The notes below the pieces were generated by a model. That model was not told the origin of the DNA, did not search any database, and was given only the letters and a program-made list of their open reading frames with translations. From the NCBI GenBank assembly GCA_003439945.1, contig QVRM01005375.1, positions 1,240,001 to 1,304,000 on the forward strand: a DNA stretch of 64,000 bases, written 5' to 3'. This DNA comes from Dermanyssus gallinae. Its lineage: Eukaryota > Arthropoda > Arachnida > Mesostigmata > Dermanyssidae. Made by a program: the position numbers and the translations under genes. Every line of letters begins with the position of its first letter. The first letter of the stretch is position 1. Positions 12,000 to 23,522 of the stretch are shown piece after piece.

Positions 12000-12655
12000 C
12001 ATAATGAATTAAATTAGTTCCGAGGGCCTAATATATGATAAATCTTTAAAACAACATAAAATAAAGCTGGCATTACGCATAGGGAAGCCTACACAAAATC
12101 CGCATTATGACTCAGACTGGCTATAGATGAGCCAAAGAGCACCAAGCGGCACGAGTGAGACAGAAGATCGTGCAAGTTAGAAATCTTAATCTAGGAAACG
12201 TTTACCGTTATGAATACCAGCCAGCTCAATACGACAAACACAGTTAGTCCTTACGATTCGGCAAAATCGGTTCATATTGGCATCATAGAGCAATCGCAGA
12301 GGGAATATTCAGACAAGCTAGTACAGTTGTTTCGACAAGTTGCTTGGCAAAGTTTGAGGCACTCTGCCTAATTATCACTCGCGATGATGATGATGAAGAA
12401 TTGTGCTTCAAGGCAACGCATAAGCCATTTAGTTCAGCACCTTCACACGTTGTTTCGCAGTGGCTGCGGGAGCTGCCTTAGACAACGGTTGGTTGCTAGT
12501 CGACATAGCCGAGAAGGCGGCCATATGCGTCTGGATCCATCTGCTCATCGCACGGCATAGATGCGAGTGAGTGCTGGTCACTTTCAGACAAGCCAGTAAC
12601 GTATGCCAGCCAGGACTTTGAGCTTGTGGTGTTCGTTCTAATGGCAACTTTCCAT

Positions 12656-12668
12656 CCCCCCCCCCCCC
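12656..12668. repeat. Poly-C run
   Basis: Thirteen consecutive C residues in a neighbourhood with further C runs, so the opposite strand is G-rich. Confidence 0.9.
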
Positions 12669-13114
12669 TGAGCAGGCAGCCTTTCCGGAAGGAGGCTGAA
12701 ATACCCCCTAACGAGGTGACCCAGTCAGTATATGACCAACCCCCCCTCCCCCCGCGCTCACAACTTTGTTTCGCTGCCAGACGAACGTATCGTGCTTGTA
12801 TGTAGCAAACAAGTGCGAGCAGTCCTCGTGTTCGCATTCGCTCGTGCCTTCTGCCGGGATACTGGCGATGATGATCTACTACCCCCCCTCAGCTAGCAAA
12901 GAGTCGAGTCTATTCGTCATGGCCGTCAGCCGGCACCACTACTACCCTTGCCTCGCGACGGCTTGACTACCCCGATCTCTCTCCAAACTCAGCCAGTGCC
13001 GAGAGGCAGCCCTCGGAGTCGCAAATCGGTGTGCGGCCACTTCGGTGGCCGAGCGCCCGCCCGCCACAAACTCGCCGCTGCTACAAGGGTACAGCTACGG
13101 CACAAATACGCACA

Positions 13115-13148
13115 CAGACAGACAAACGGACGGACGGACGGACGGACG
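13115..13148. repeat. (CAGA)n to (GGAC)n tetranucleotide repeat
   Basis: A CAGA run passes into about six GGAC units. It produces the SVRPSVRP-type strings of the overlapping minus-strand frame. Confidence 0.9.
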
Positions 13149-13398
13149 TACAGAAAGACAGCCACATTGCCATATAGCCAGGTCGGAGAGGGAAGAGATC
13201 GAGAGTGGATCAGACCAGAGTAAGGTGACTGACACGGTGTTGGTGCCAAGATGAGCCGGTTGCCCCCCTAATTTACGCAATTAGGTAGCAAAGTGAATGG
13301 TGGCGGTGGTGGCGGCTAACATAATGGCAATGGGACGACGCTTGTCGGCGAGTTGCGGAACGGCAGAAAGGCAGAGGGAGAAAGAGAGGGGGGGAGTT

Positions 13399-13472
13399 GG
13401 AGCTGGAGATGGAAAAGAGATAGAGAGAGAGAGAGAGAGAGATGGAGCTGGAGATGGAAAAAGAGATAGAGA
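13399..13472. repeat. Duplicated GA-rich segment
   Basis: A 28-base purine-rich segment beginning GGAGCTGGAGATGGAAAA occurs at 13399-13426 and again at 13444-13472, with one extra A in the second copy and a GA run between. The period is about 45 bases. Confidence 0.85.
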
Positions 13473-14976
13473 AATAGCGGAGCAAAGCGGCATCCCAGCC
13501 GCCAGCGAGTCGTATGAGCGGAAGCAACCTTGACATTAACATAATCCAAAGCAAACTCAGTCGGCCAGAAGTCAGTTGGCCGCCACTGCCATTCTACCTC
13601 GCCGGCCTGACCAAGCGGCCCGGCGCCATAAGGCCGGCTGTCCACATCTCTCCGGTCTCCGGTGATCCTGTCTCAACCGCCGCTCGCTCGCTCGCTCGCT
13701 CGACAGTAAAGCTCGGATATCCGCTTAGAAAACGTAGGAGGACCCTGTACTGTGTAGGCCTGGGAAAGAATGCTTGAGATGTTCGCGTGTCAGACAGGTC
13801 GGCCTCCATAAACAGCCATCAATTCATCAATCCATTCATCCACCAATTCATACGGTTCATTGCAACGTGTCTAGACACTTATTAACCCAGCCAAACGTGT
13901 GTTACCGCTTTCTTTCGCGAGTAGGCTGCCCGGCAAAACCTACGGTCATTGCATCAGCGATCATTTCAATATAAATATCGAGTAGATATACACACCAATC
14001 ATACGCAAATGTGAAACATTTTGAAAACAACGGTCTTTAGAAAAATGTCTATTTCCAGTAAAGCACACAATGAGTATGGCTGTGTTGTGTGTTTTACCGG
14101 CTATATTGCCTGACATGAATGATAAATGAAAAACGACGTACTAAGCCTACGTTTGATCATCACATTTCAGAAACAAGTCCTGCCAGTGAACGTAATGTCC
14201 AAATACGTCCACATACGAAAGCCTACAACCATAAGTAAGGATGTATAAGGCCGACATGTATAAGTCGATAGTGACTAGGCTTCTATTCGAGTAGTTCGTC
14301 TTTACGTGCTTAAACGAAGTGTTACATTTCAGAAAATTGAATGACGGTGGGCGACATTTTTGCTGCGCATCAAGAAAAACGTAGGTGCTGCAAGGAGATT
14401 TACCGTGCGTAATTCCAACGCACGACTCCACCGAGCAAGACGAAGCGGGCATTATTGATTTTTTTACTACGCAATGGAACGTGCGTCTCCTTCTCTCTCT
14501 TTCATTTGCTCTCTCTCTCCCGCTTTCTCTCTTCTATCCAAGCTGTACAGGGAAGGGTACTTGGTATTGGCGAGGCAGAATTGAGGATTAATGCCTTCCC
14601 ACGTGACGGTCGGACAATGAAGGAAGGCACTGAGCGAACGCGCATTGTGGAGTGTTCGATTCCAAGAAAGGTGACACAGGCTTAGCGCAAGGGGTCCCCC
14701 GTTCCAGCATCAGGCTGTCGGCCGGTCTTTCTGTCTGTCTGTCAGTATGTTACGAGCAGGCGGATGGGTGATTACGCAAGTATGTACACCCACCTAACGC
14801 CAAAATGACTTCAGCTTTTTTGGAGGTACTGAACTGAACGTTGCGTGGAGGATGAGAAGAATCAAGAGGCACACGAAACAAACAGAGCGAAATAGAAACA
14901 AAGCTTTTCAGCAGTCGAGTTGGGATTAAGGAGAGCTTCAAGCACGAGTAATTCATGACTCTTGATTAATATCGAT

Positions 14977-15050
14977 AGGTTGTGATGTCAATGTATCAAA
15001 CATTCATGCAAGCAGGTTGTGATGTCAAAACATATCAAACATCCATGCTC
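14977..15050. repeat. Two-copy 37-bp tandem repeat
   Basis: Unit 1 (14977-15013) and unit 2 (15014-15050) both begin AGGTTGTGATGTCAA and share TATCAAACAT followed by CATGC. They differ by a few substitutions, mostly in the middle. Confidence 0.85.
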
Positions 15051-15520
15051 TTACCCTATGATGAAGGTAAAAAGCAGAAGCACAGAGACCACAAAATATG
15101 TCGCAAAGCCGAATTTGAGTATTGTCGTCTAAAGTAGAGGAACGTACGCATCCAACCTAACGCGAGGCGTTACGCAATGTAAAGACTCGACAAGAGCTCT
15201 ATTGGTGGTAAACAATGTGAACAAGTAAGGAGAAAGTTATCGAACTTTTGTGTGATGTAATCAACGCGCAAGCGCCCTCAAACAGCTTTCTCATTTATTT
15301 AAAATGCGCCCTGTTTGGGTATGTAAACCAAAACATAATACGTTTGTATTTGTTATACATACGTATATTAATACAGTTTTGACACCGGGCTGATATCTCT
15401 TAGCGCGAGTCCCTATATGCGACTCTCCTCCGTACAGCCGTGTTATTTTTTTTAACGCAGCGTCAGCCGCTTAAGCCATCACTGCTACAATATTTAAACA
15501 TTTATCGACTATACGTATAT

Positions 15521-15522
<2 letters not shown>

Positions 15523-15592
<70 letters not shown>
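15523..15592. repeat. (TA)35 microsatellite
   Basis: About 70 bases of uninterrupted TA, with the nearby (TA)n array at 39.9 kb among the longest here. Confidence 0.95.
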
Positions 15593-15597
<5 letters not shown>

Positions 15598-16199
15598 ATA
15601 TACGTATTATTTTATGTTGTATATGTCCTTTGAATTAATATATACTCCCCACCCGTGTGGCTCATTAAGGTGACCAGCAAGATAAGCCGTTTAAGCCGAG
15701 GATGTTTGGGAAACCTAGCCTAGATGAACAGGTTGTTGCTATCAACCGAATCCGTTAACCTCTGAGGACCCATCTAGTCTCCACGAACGCCAAGCCCTAA
15801 TGAGGACGCGTAGATAAACCTCGTAAAGTTGCCGGTCTATTGGTTACCGGTCTATTGTTTGCGCAGGCACTATGTAATAGCTAATATATCTCGTGTACTC
15901 GTGTAGGACAAAACGACGTCAGGATTAAAATCTGACCTTGAGTAGCTGATTTTGTTAGACTCAGTCTAATATATTTTGATTGGCCAATATGACACTGATG
16001 ACATCGTTTCACGAGCTGTACAGTGAAACTAACCCCATAACATTATAGAAATGCCTTTATTTGTCACATATATTATGAATACCTTATCTAACATGACACG
16101 TATCATGTACTATCAGCATGACCGCTGCTCTTTTTATTTAGTCATTAAGTGCAAGAATCGCTAGTGTAGCTAAAGCCAGTGTTGCCCGACCACACCGGC

Positions 16200-17634
16200 C
16201 AGTGCTGATTCGTTACGGCCTTATAGCAGCTGCCGAGAAAGCAGATCATAAAATAGCGTCGTTGTTATCAGTGGCGGCAGCGTGCCGCATCGAGTTTTCG
16301 TCGTTACCCCCCGCCTCCACCCCCGGCATGCACGCTAGTCCACTCCTTCTCTCTTGTATTCATTATCGACAGTACGTCGATGTTGCTGCTGCTGCTGCTC
16401 GATCTGCTCTGCCGAAAGCAACAATCGGAGCCAAACAGCTGATCGGATCGGCTAGTGACTCTGACAGAGTCCGGATAGTGAACGATGAGGTTGGACGATT
16501 GACGATTGATCGCACTAAACCATATACTACCACCGGCCGTAAGAAGGGCACTAGCAGCGACGGAAGCAATACCATCAGCAATACAGACAGCAACAGCAAC
16601 AGCAGCAGCAACAATGCCCAATCTATCTGCTGTCGAGATTTCAGACAGTGTTCGTTGTCGAGATGGCTGACGTCGTCCGGACAGTAGGAACACAGAAGCA
16701 CAGTACAGAAAGTTTCGGGGAGTTTCTGAGTTGGCGACAACGCTAAGGGCAAGGCTGGGCTTTTTCGGAGAAGGCACTAAACCAACTCTAATAATAACGT
16801 ATTTACCGGTTCGTCTTCATTGTATCTATCATTGTTCAGGGCAGCCGTATACAGCGGCCGGCTCGCTGCTATATACGATTAGCCCATTAGAGCATTACGA
16901 CGATCGCAGAAGAAGGCTGTGTGTGTGGCAAGCGGCACGGCACCCCACGCCTGCTAGAGCTGACACCGTTTCCCCATTGCTAGAGCGTTGTTTCCTGTGC
17001 GGGCGGGTGCCGCGCTAATGAAAGCTGCTTCTGCCGGGCTGATGATCGAGCTCGCCTCGCTTGGCCCAACGACGACGCTATACGAGGAGGATGCCCAGAT
17101 ACGCCTCTGTTCCAGGAAAAGCACAGCAAGGGCGACGGCAGTAAAAGCGACAAAGCGTTGCGAGGCAACTAGGAAACCACCGATAGAGTCCTTCCTCCGT
17201 CGGCTTTATGGGCACAAACTGACCGCTCAGTCGCTGTCCACGCAGAATGAAAATCGAAATACACGGCACAACCCACACCTGTCGAATTCAAACTCCACGC
17301 CTCGACGTTCCCAAAAGTGTAGCACACCATGTAGCTACTACGAGTATTGCAAAATGGCGCCAAGTATTCTGCGGCCAGAGTAAACTTAAAGTATGGGCAC
17401 AGCAGGTCGGTCAGAAGAAGTGTATTCCCATAATATACCTAAATATGTTTCCTTCGTCCCGTTTGCTTGCTAACGTCACTATTAGTTAAGCATAACCATT
17501 AGCACATTTTAAGAGCCAGCCAAACAACGACGCATTAAAGACGCTGAATACTGAAGATCTTAAGCCAACAGATTGGTTAATACGTAACGCTCAAGGATCA
17601 TCTCGTAAATCTTGTGTATACTGAAACAGAAAGC

Positions 17635-17683
<49 letters not shown>

Positions 17684-19180
17684 ACAAATAGCAAAACCAT
17701 TTCAAATCCGCTCTGCAGCTGAGATGAGCTATGAGCACCAGAAAATATAATTGCCCTTATGGTATTTGCCATCTCTTTGCTCATTCCGATATGATTTTCC
17801 TGCCTTGATGGGACGCGCGATAACAATAGACCGCTCGCCTGTCTAGTCCATCGTAGCCGTTTCCATTAGTAGGATTAAACAACATGTTCATGTCGTAATC
17901 AGCAGCAGCCGCAGCAGCATCAGCATCAACACCATTGCCGTCGTCATGATCACCGTGGGCCGAGGAGAAGACATAATTACATTACGAAGCCATACAAACA
18001 CGTACAGTTGCCATCAACGTACTCCGCGTTCTGTTGTTCATGCCAACAACAAGCACTAAGAATGACTCTGCCATCGACATTGACCGGCGGTCGCGGACGA
18101 AGCAGGGGGACCGCCGGCACGATAAGTGAGACCTAGAATCGGACGCACCTCCTACGCCTCCCGTCTTCCCATAGAGGCAGTAGTAGTGTTGTGATAGCAC
18201 TGGCACTTAGCGAGCCCCTATGAACAGACTGAATCGAGAGACGACAGCGAGTAAGCATCTCCTCTGTACGTTCACTGTACGTGCCACGTCGTCTGCCGTC
18301 TGCTCTCCCTCCACGTCTCTCTAGAAGCAGAGATGGACCGCCAAATCCTCGCACCGGGTCAAACAATATGGAAGTTTTTTTTTCGACAAGCACGCAAGCG
18401 GGCACTCCACTCCGGCACCGGCTGACGCAAGTACCGCTGTACGTACCGAGGCGTCGAGTGTCTGCGAACCGTTAACCTCTGTAAAACCCCCGTCTCGAGC
18501 ATTTGATTTCGACTCAAACAACGCAAACTGCAACCAAACCTTTGCAACCTGGCAATCTCTGTCTAGATTAGCCAGACAAATGCTGTAGACAACATGAGGC
18601 TCCATGCTGTAGTTCTATCCTCGGTTCTTCCTTTCCATTAGCCTGCATCTACGACACGCGTATGTATGCTCGCCACATCAGGCAAGTTGCCGGATGCCGG
18701 CGATCGTTTTAGTAGCCATTCCCGGAAACGTAGATAATACACGACACATACACGCTCAGTCAACCGTAGACTTTCGTTGTTCTGTTCGCTGCTACGATGG
18801 TAGCCTACCGATTGCCCACCCTCCCCCTTTCGCCTCTAGTCTAGCCTCTATTCACGATTTCATTCGTGTTCATCGGTCGCTCATCGCCGTTCGACGCGTG
18901 CGGCGACAACGCACCAATCGAGGAAAGCCACAACTTTGCAACGTTTCTATTTGGCCGGTTAGACGAGTCGGTGAAAGTCGGTGGGACAGCGCCCTGTCTC
19001 TGACCCTCAAAGCCTTGCTACGTACGATGGCGAGAGCGACATATTTTTCCAACATAAAAATGACTTTGACCGGGGCTTATGCATCGAGCGACCTCGATCA
19101 GAGCATCCGTAAAACCGGTTCATCTGGCCCCAGGCCTGTTCTAACCATGGTGGCCCTTGTGGCGGTTGGTTAAAGGCTGC
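16200..19180. other. GC-moderate block, no gene recognised
   Basis: It contains a (TGC)n run at 16384-16399, a CAG/CAA-rich stretch near 16575-16615 and a (TA)n array at 17639-17681. Frames at 16202-16687, 16988-17383 and 18694-19173 on the plus strand reach 131-161 codons without any family signature, and comparable frames lie opposite. They are most likely chance frames. Confidence 0.45.
17639..17681. repeat. (TA)n microsatellite
   Basis: A perfect run of about 43 bases. Confidence 0.95.
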
Positions 19181-20850
19181 ACACTTCGCTCATTGCATGT
19201 GCAGCCGTAATAGAGCACGCCGGTTGCTTTCCTGCCAGCTCGCCGGTCGTCAGTATATCTAGATCCAGTCGGCTGAACGCATCAGCGCCGACGACATCAC
19301 CAGCCTGTGGGTCGATCGTGTAGAACGTCCAATATGAAGACGCCTGCGGCCACAGAAACGAGCAAGATTTCATCTATCTTGTACAACATCCACCTACCCG
19401 TACACTGTAGGTAGAGTTCGATTTCGACATGTCATTTCGACATGTACTCTTGCGCACGTAACTTCCGCGCACACGCCAAATGATAGTTAAAAAACAATCA
19501 TATGTAGGTATATGTTATATTCCGATTGTAACAGCTGCGCATCGCTTCTTATGATTCACATATCATAACGTATTGTCGACTAATGGCCGACGAATAACTG
19601 CTCACAGGAAAAGAACGTACTTTATTGGATTCTTAATCCACGTTCGACTTATCAATATGACGTCAAGCGGCATCATTCGACTACATGGATGAGTTTGTAG
19701 ATATAAACATTTATCGTTGGGGTTTTACTATATATAACTTTTCTATGTTAGCACATTAGTTAGTTTGTAGATTATCTTGTGAGAATCCAGTTCATCGGGT
19801 CGTTGCAGCAACATCGGACACACGGAGTCACAAAGTAGGTTTTCGAACTGCTTAACAACTTCGTAATGGTGGAATTTGCGTTAAAACCCAGCCCAATCAT
19901 CTGCCCGCCTAGCTAGTAATTAGATTATACGATGTTTAGTAATGTTGACGGTGTACCAGGCTGTTGAGTCAAAATCTATCTATAGTATACACTAATATGT
20001 TCTCCTTGGGATTGTGGCTGCTCTGGCCTGAATGGCTGATGTTGTAGACGAACGCGTTAGGTAGGGCTAATTGGATTCAGGACCCGACGTAGTAAACCAA
20101 TTGCCTTCGTCGACCCCACCCCTTTGAACATGCCGGGACGAACCGCACCCACAGGGACACCTAGACTCCCTCAGCGTTCTCCCTCTCAATTTTCTCGACA
20201 CATACCCTAACGAATCCCTCGCCACTTTCTTGGGCTAACTTCTCGATGTTCTCGATCTAATTTTCGCTCCTTTCCCGCAAAATCGACTCATTCTGGCCAT
20301 ACCCGGCTAGTTGCTAGCGCGATCCTCCCCTACAGGATGTCACCGTGCTGCTGTTAGCTTCAACCATTTTTATCAAAGTCCCTGTTTACAAACTGTGCAG
20401 TAGCAGACGACATCGGTAGAAGAGTTGGGCAGGACGGCCTGGGGAGCAGCCAAGCCCCACCTTGGGCACGTCACGGGCCAATGCAGGACATATAATCATA
20501 TTAACGATGGCGGCAGGTACCGGCCTTCGCAACAACAGTGCTATTTTTTCTTGTTTGAGCTTATGGGTGTCTGCAAATCACCAACACGCTTCAAGTCATC
20601 GCCATAGCTTTTGCCAATGCTGTTCATGCTGAGTCAGGTCTCCAAATGCGAGACAGCGATTGGGCCAACGATGCACAAGACTGGCTGAGTAGCTTTGGGT
20701 AGCTATGTAACTCCCAATGCGTATGGGTGACCTTTGGGCGTTATCGAACATACTGTGTACTCTTTGGCACGGGTCAAGACACATACTTTTTCTACAGCAT
20801 CGTTCATTCTGTCTGTGCCAGTGCACACCAGTAGAACACTAAATAGTAAC
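19180..20850. other. Non-coding sequence without recognised features
   Basis: AT-rich unique DNA with short frames only. A pyrimidine-rich, stop-containing stretch lies at about 20100-20300. Nothing with a family signature was found. Confidence 0.5.
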
Positions 20851-20854
20851 ATAT

Positions 20855-20922
20855 GATTCTCCTTTGCGATTAAGGCTGACTTAGAAAAGATTCTCCTTTG
20901 CGATTAAGGATGATTTAGAATG
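20855..20922. repeat. Two-copy 34-bp tandem repeat
   Basis: Units 20855-20888 and 20889-20922 both start GATTCTCCTTTGCGATTAAG and continue with G.TGA.TTAGAA. They are nearly identical, so the duplication is fairly recent. Confidence 0.9.
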
Positions 20923-21261
20923 TCTAGTCATTTTGTTTTTAGCCATACGAGCCAATTGCATTTACCTATGTCAGCTTTCACGGGAGGTGGATTTGTTATC
21001 GCCTTCAACTGGGTCTCATGACTTCCGCTGTGGGCGTCTGTTTGTTTGTATGCGGAAAATCAATCGCCGCCATCGCCAGAAGTAATACAACGAGCAGCCG
21101 AACGGGAGGGCTAGATTTCAAATAGAGAAATCTCCCAAAAAAATCCGTCTGTATTTGTAGCCGCGCGTTTCTGCGGTTGATCGTCGACAAGATACGACTA
21201 GTTATTCATTCACACTCACTCCATTACAAGTGTCTATCAGACACGGCTTCCTCGGAGATCG

Positions 21262-21906
21262 GGGTACCGCAAGGGTCTGTACTCAGTCAAGTTTGCAGAT
21301 AACCCCACCAGGTTATTTTAAATCTCTCAACAATCGCTTTCAGATGACGTGTGGCACATCAATATAGCGCGAGAGTATGCTGCTTCTGCGCTAAAATCGC
21401 TGCTCCTGCAGTTTAATGGTGCAAAAACGACCGCCCTAGTTTTCAAGTCGCCTAGAAGTAGTATCGATGCAAATTACCTAGCCCAAGACCCAATAATGAG
21501 ACCCTCAAACCGGTTTCTACTGCAACGGTGTTAGATACCCCGTTTCATGGAGGCATGATATGTATGGACACTACTCGCAAAGCAAATAACAGAGAGATCA
21601 AGGCGATTTGTGTTTCCCTGGGCGAAGTCCGGCGTACTAAACTCGTGTCATGCGTCCATAGAATCAATTCTGGTTTATTGTATAGCAGTCTACATCTCAG
21701 CGGACGGTAAGCATAAAAGTGTTATCCGATACAAGATACAAGCGGCTCAAAGTGATGTGCCTCAACCGGCTTTAGGCCTCAAGTGGTCAAGCTCAATGTA
21801 CACTGCCCAACTAAAACATAAGATCTTGAGTGTGTCGGATTTGTATGCCTTCCCCGTAGCATGCGAAAATGATCATATGATCAGTGAAAACGTCTACGAG
21901 TGCTGA
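21262..21906 (+). pseudogene. Reverse transcriptase pseudogene (LINE)
   Basis: One frame reads EIGVPQGSVLSQ, the classic GVPQGSVLSP motif of LINE reverse transcriptases, and then stops. Another frame a few bases later reads VKFADNP in the position of the catalytic FADD/YADD box, with N for the second aspartate. The roughly 35-45 residues that normally separate these motifs are missing, so a deletion has fused them. Next comes DVWHINIAREYAASAL...FNGAKTTALVF, matching the W...LN..KT.al.F block after the palm. A shifted frame at 21.6 kb (CHASIESILVYCIAVYIS) matches the SIL.Y...V. block. At least three frame changes are needed. Confidence 0.65.
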
Positions 21907-22072
21907 GAAGCTACCTGGCCGAGAGATCTGAAACTGACCTTTTTATCCGACACAGACTAGAGGTCTCCGAACAGATCGGAGGCGCGAACTACTCGCACTA
22001 ACAGACAAAACTGTGTTTGTTCCACCAGGCCATAGGAACGTTAAAGTATCTGTATGGAACCTACAATTAAAA

Positions 22073-22235
22073 CATTTTTAATGACATTGTTTTTAATGCC
22101 ATACCATCCGTCCCGTACGAGTTTGGAATCGACGTGTGGCGTATCTTTAATGCACCGAGGGCCGTGACATAATGAGATATCTTTCCCAACAGTCCTTGTG
22201 GCAGCATGGCCGCTGACTCTCAATTAATTTATTGT
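22073..22235 (+). repeat. Dispersed repeat family A, copy 1
   Basis: It starts near TTTTTAATGACATTGTTTT and runs to TTTATTG. It shares several blocks in the same order with 54563-54750, the best being 22185-22220 against 54694-54729: 36 bases with two mismatches, centred on CCCAACAGTCCTT and ATGGCCGCTGACTCT. Both copies translate on the minus strand to RVSGH.A.RTVGK, and on the plus strand to SVPY..GI....IFNA.RA. I cannot tell whether this is a LINE 3' region or a separate short element. Confidence 0.7.
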
Positions 22236-22447
22236 ATAAGAGTCGCAAGAGCGATACGCATAGAAGTGTTATCTATATGGATCCTGCGTTTAGAAACCAG
22301 AAGTGCTCTGAATCTTCCTGCGTCCAGGGTAAGAATGAAGAGTTTGAATCTGCTGCGTGACTAAGTCACCACTAAGTAGGGAAGGTGTCCAGGGCATGCT
22401 ACTTGAGCAACCCAACTGTAGATTAGATGCAAATAAAGTACGCTTCC

Positions 22448-22465
22448 AATTCAATTCAATTCAAT
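22448..22465. repeat. (AATTC)n LINE tail
   Basis: About 3.5 pentamer units follow an AATAAA signal, the usual end of several CR1/Jockey-like LINEs. Confidence 0.7.
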
Positions 22466-22662
22466 CGCGGAGAGTTGGAGCTGTAGTGCAAGGCATCATT
22501 TGCACCGAACAACCAAATCGAGATTCATTTGTAACATATGGGGGTTCGGACACTGTTCGTTTGCAGTCGCAACTCTCAGGCTGCCAAATGCCATTTTCAT
22601 TTTAGTAGCACTATAGTAGATAGAACACGCATGCGTGTTCGACTCTTCAAGTCTATCCGATT

Positions 22663-23019
22663 ATTGTTCCCCAAAAAAGTACATACGATGGCTCATTAGC
22701 CCCTTCGATGGTCGGTGCAGGTGCGGACCAGGCAGGTCATGCGTCTAGGTTAGCAGAGGCTAACAAATGTAGAAAATACTCAGGCGTTAGTTATCCGCAC
22801 CAATTTTGTCCGTTGGCCTTTGAAACAATGGGAGGACCAGGCCCGCTTACATTGAAGTTGATTCAGCGCGTGGGTAGAAGCCTTAACCTCTCCACGGGAG
22901 ACTCAAGAGCATCGGAATTTTTGCGTCAGAGACTGTCGAATGACATCCAACGAGGAAACGCAGCATCTGTTCGGGGCACATTGTTGAACTGGGCTAATCC
23001 CGGGTTAGATAACCCGTAA
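22663..23019 (+). pseudogene. Carboxy-terminal fragment of a LINE polyprotein
   Basis: An uninterrupted frame of about 115 codons ends at TAA 23017-23019. In order it reads SLAPSM, ADQAGHASRLAEANKCRKYS, PLAFETMGGPG, GRSLNLSTGDSRASEFLRQR and LSNDIQRGNAASVRGTL. This matches the well-known tail of a LINE polyprotein family found in many invertebrates and fish (pattern A..AE..K..KY, P.A.ETLG, LGRR....TGD.R....L.QRLS..IQRGNA.S..GT). No reverse transcriptase or endonuclease precedes it; the LINE tail at 22.45 kb ends just upstream. It is therefore a 5'-truncated second insertion. The intact frame suggests it is younger than its neighbour. Confidence 0.8.
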
Positions 23020-23193
23020 CCACACGTTAACGCGAAGACAATTGTTCACTCCAAAGTGCTAACATAAAAAGTCGTTTAATACGATGGCTTACATCTTTGA
23101 TCAAGTGCAGCTGCAGAAACGTACAATAGACCTCTACAGAAAAAGTCTAAAGCTACCAACGACACCGACCAGTGCACGTCGTATATACTGCGA

Positions 23194-23226
23194 CAGCAGC
23201 AGCAGCAGTAGCAGCAGCAACAACAG
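23194..23226. repeat. (CAG)n imperfect trinucleotide repeat
   Basis: Eleven CAG-like units with one TAG-type interruption (AGT AGC), read as poly-Ser in one frame. Confidence 0.9.
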
Positions 23227-23485
23227 CCGTAATCACCGAAGTTGCTCGTTACGTTTCGCGCAGCTGAAACAGGCTAGGCAGCAGCAGAAGTGGCACCAGG
23301 CAAAAACAACAACTTGAACCTCCGCCCCCCCCACCCGCCCACTTTGTTATAAACCCGCCGCGGCGCGCGTGGGGTGCGCCCCCTGACAGCAGGCTTGTTT
23401 TGTTACTTCATTGGCAGACAACGAGGAGATGACGATTCTTCGCCGCCAACCCAGCCCGCCGCGCCAATCTAAGCATGTCCCGTTT

Positions 23486-23522
23486 CCGCCGCCTCCGCCG
23501 CCGCCTCCGCCTCCGTCGTCCT
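23486..23522. repeat. CCGCCT hexamer-like repeat
   Basis: Imperfect CCG/CCT triplets, read as poly-Pro in one frame and Arg-rich in another. Confidence 0.85.

Larger units (their letters stand above)
9267..12400. other. AT-rich non-coding sequence
   Basis: A long AT-rich stretch with two (TA)n arrays and a (CA)n array. Around 10661-10760 a CATAGCCAACAACA / CATAACCAACAACA motif recurs about 56 bases apart, suggesting an old tandem duplication. The frames at 9503 and 9701 are extended by the (TA)n arrays, which translate as YIYIYI. No domain is visible. Confidence 0.5.
12400..13850. other. GC-rich low-complexity block
   Basis: It contains poly-C runs (12656-12668 and around 12739-12755), a GACA/GGAC tetranucleotide array, a purine-rich duplicated GA tract and a CGCT tetranucleotide run near 13683-13702. 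Frames on both strands are of similar length and have low-complexity Ser, Arg or Pro content. No gene is supported. Confidence 0.5.
13850..16200. other. AT-rich non-coding sequence
   Basis: Unique AT-rich DNA with a 37-base two-copy tandem repeat at 14977-15050 and a very long (TA)n array at 15523-15592. The minus-strand frame at 14452-14147 and the plus frames near 14.4-14.7 kb show no domain. Nothing else is recognised. Confidence 0.5.
21232..22470 (+). mobile_element. Degraded Jockey/CR1-like LINE, 3' part
   Basis: Three signals in order support a 5'-truncated non-LTR retrotransposon: reverse-transcriptase motifs (21275-21500), a following region with the usual post-palm pattern (21610-21906), and a 3' end with AATAAA at 22432-22437 followed by an AATTC pentamer run at 22448-22465. 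Such elements copy themselves by target-primed reverse transcription. This copy has internal deletions, frameshifts and stops, so it is dead. A separate dispersed repeat lies inside it at about 22073-22235 and may be its 3' untranslated region. Confidence 0.65.
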
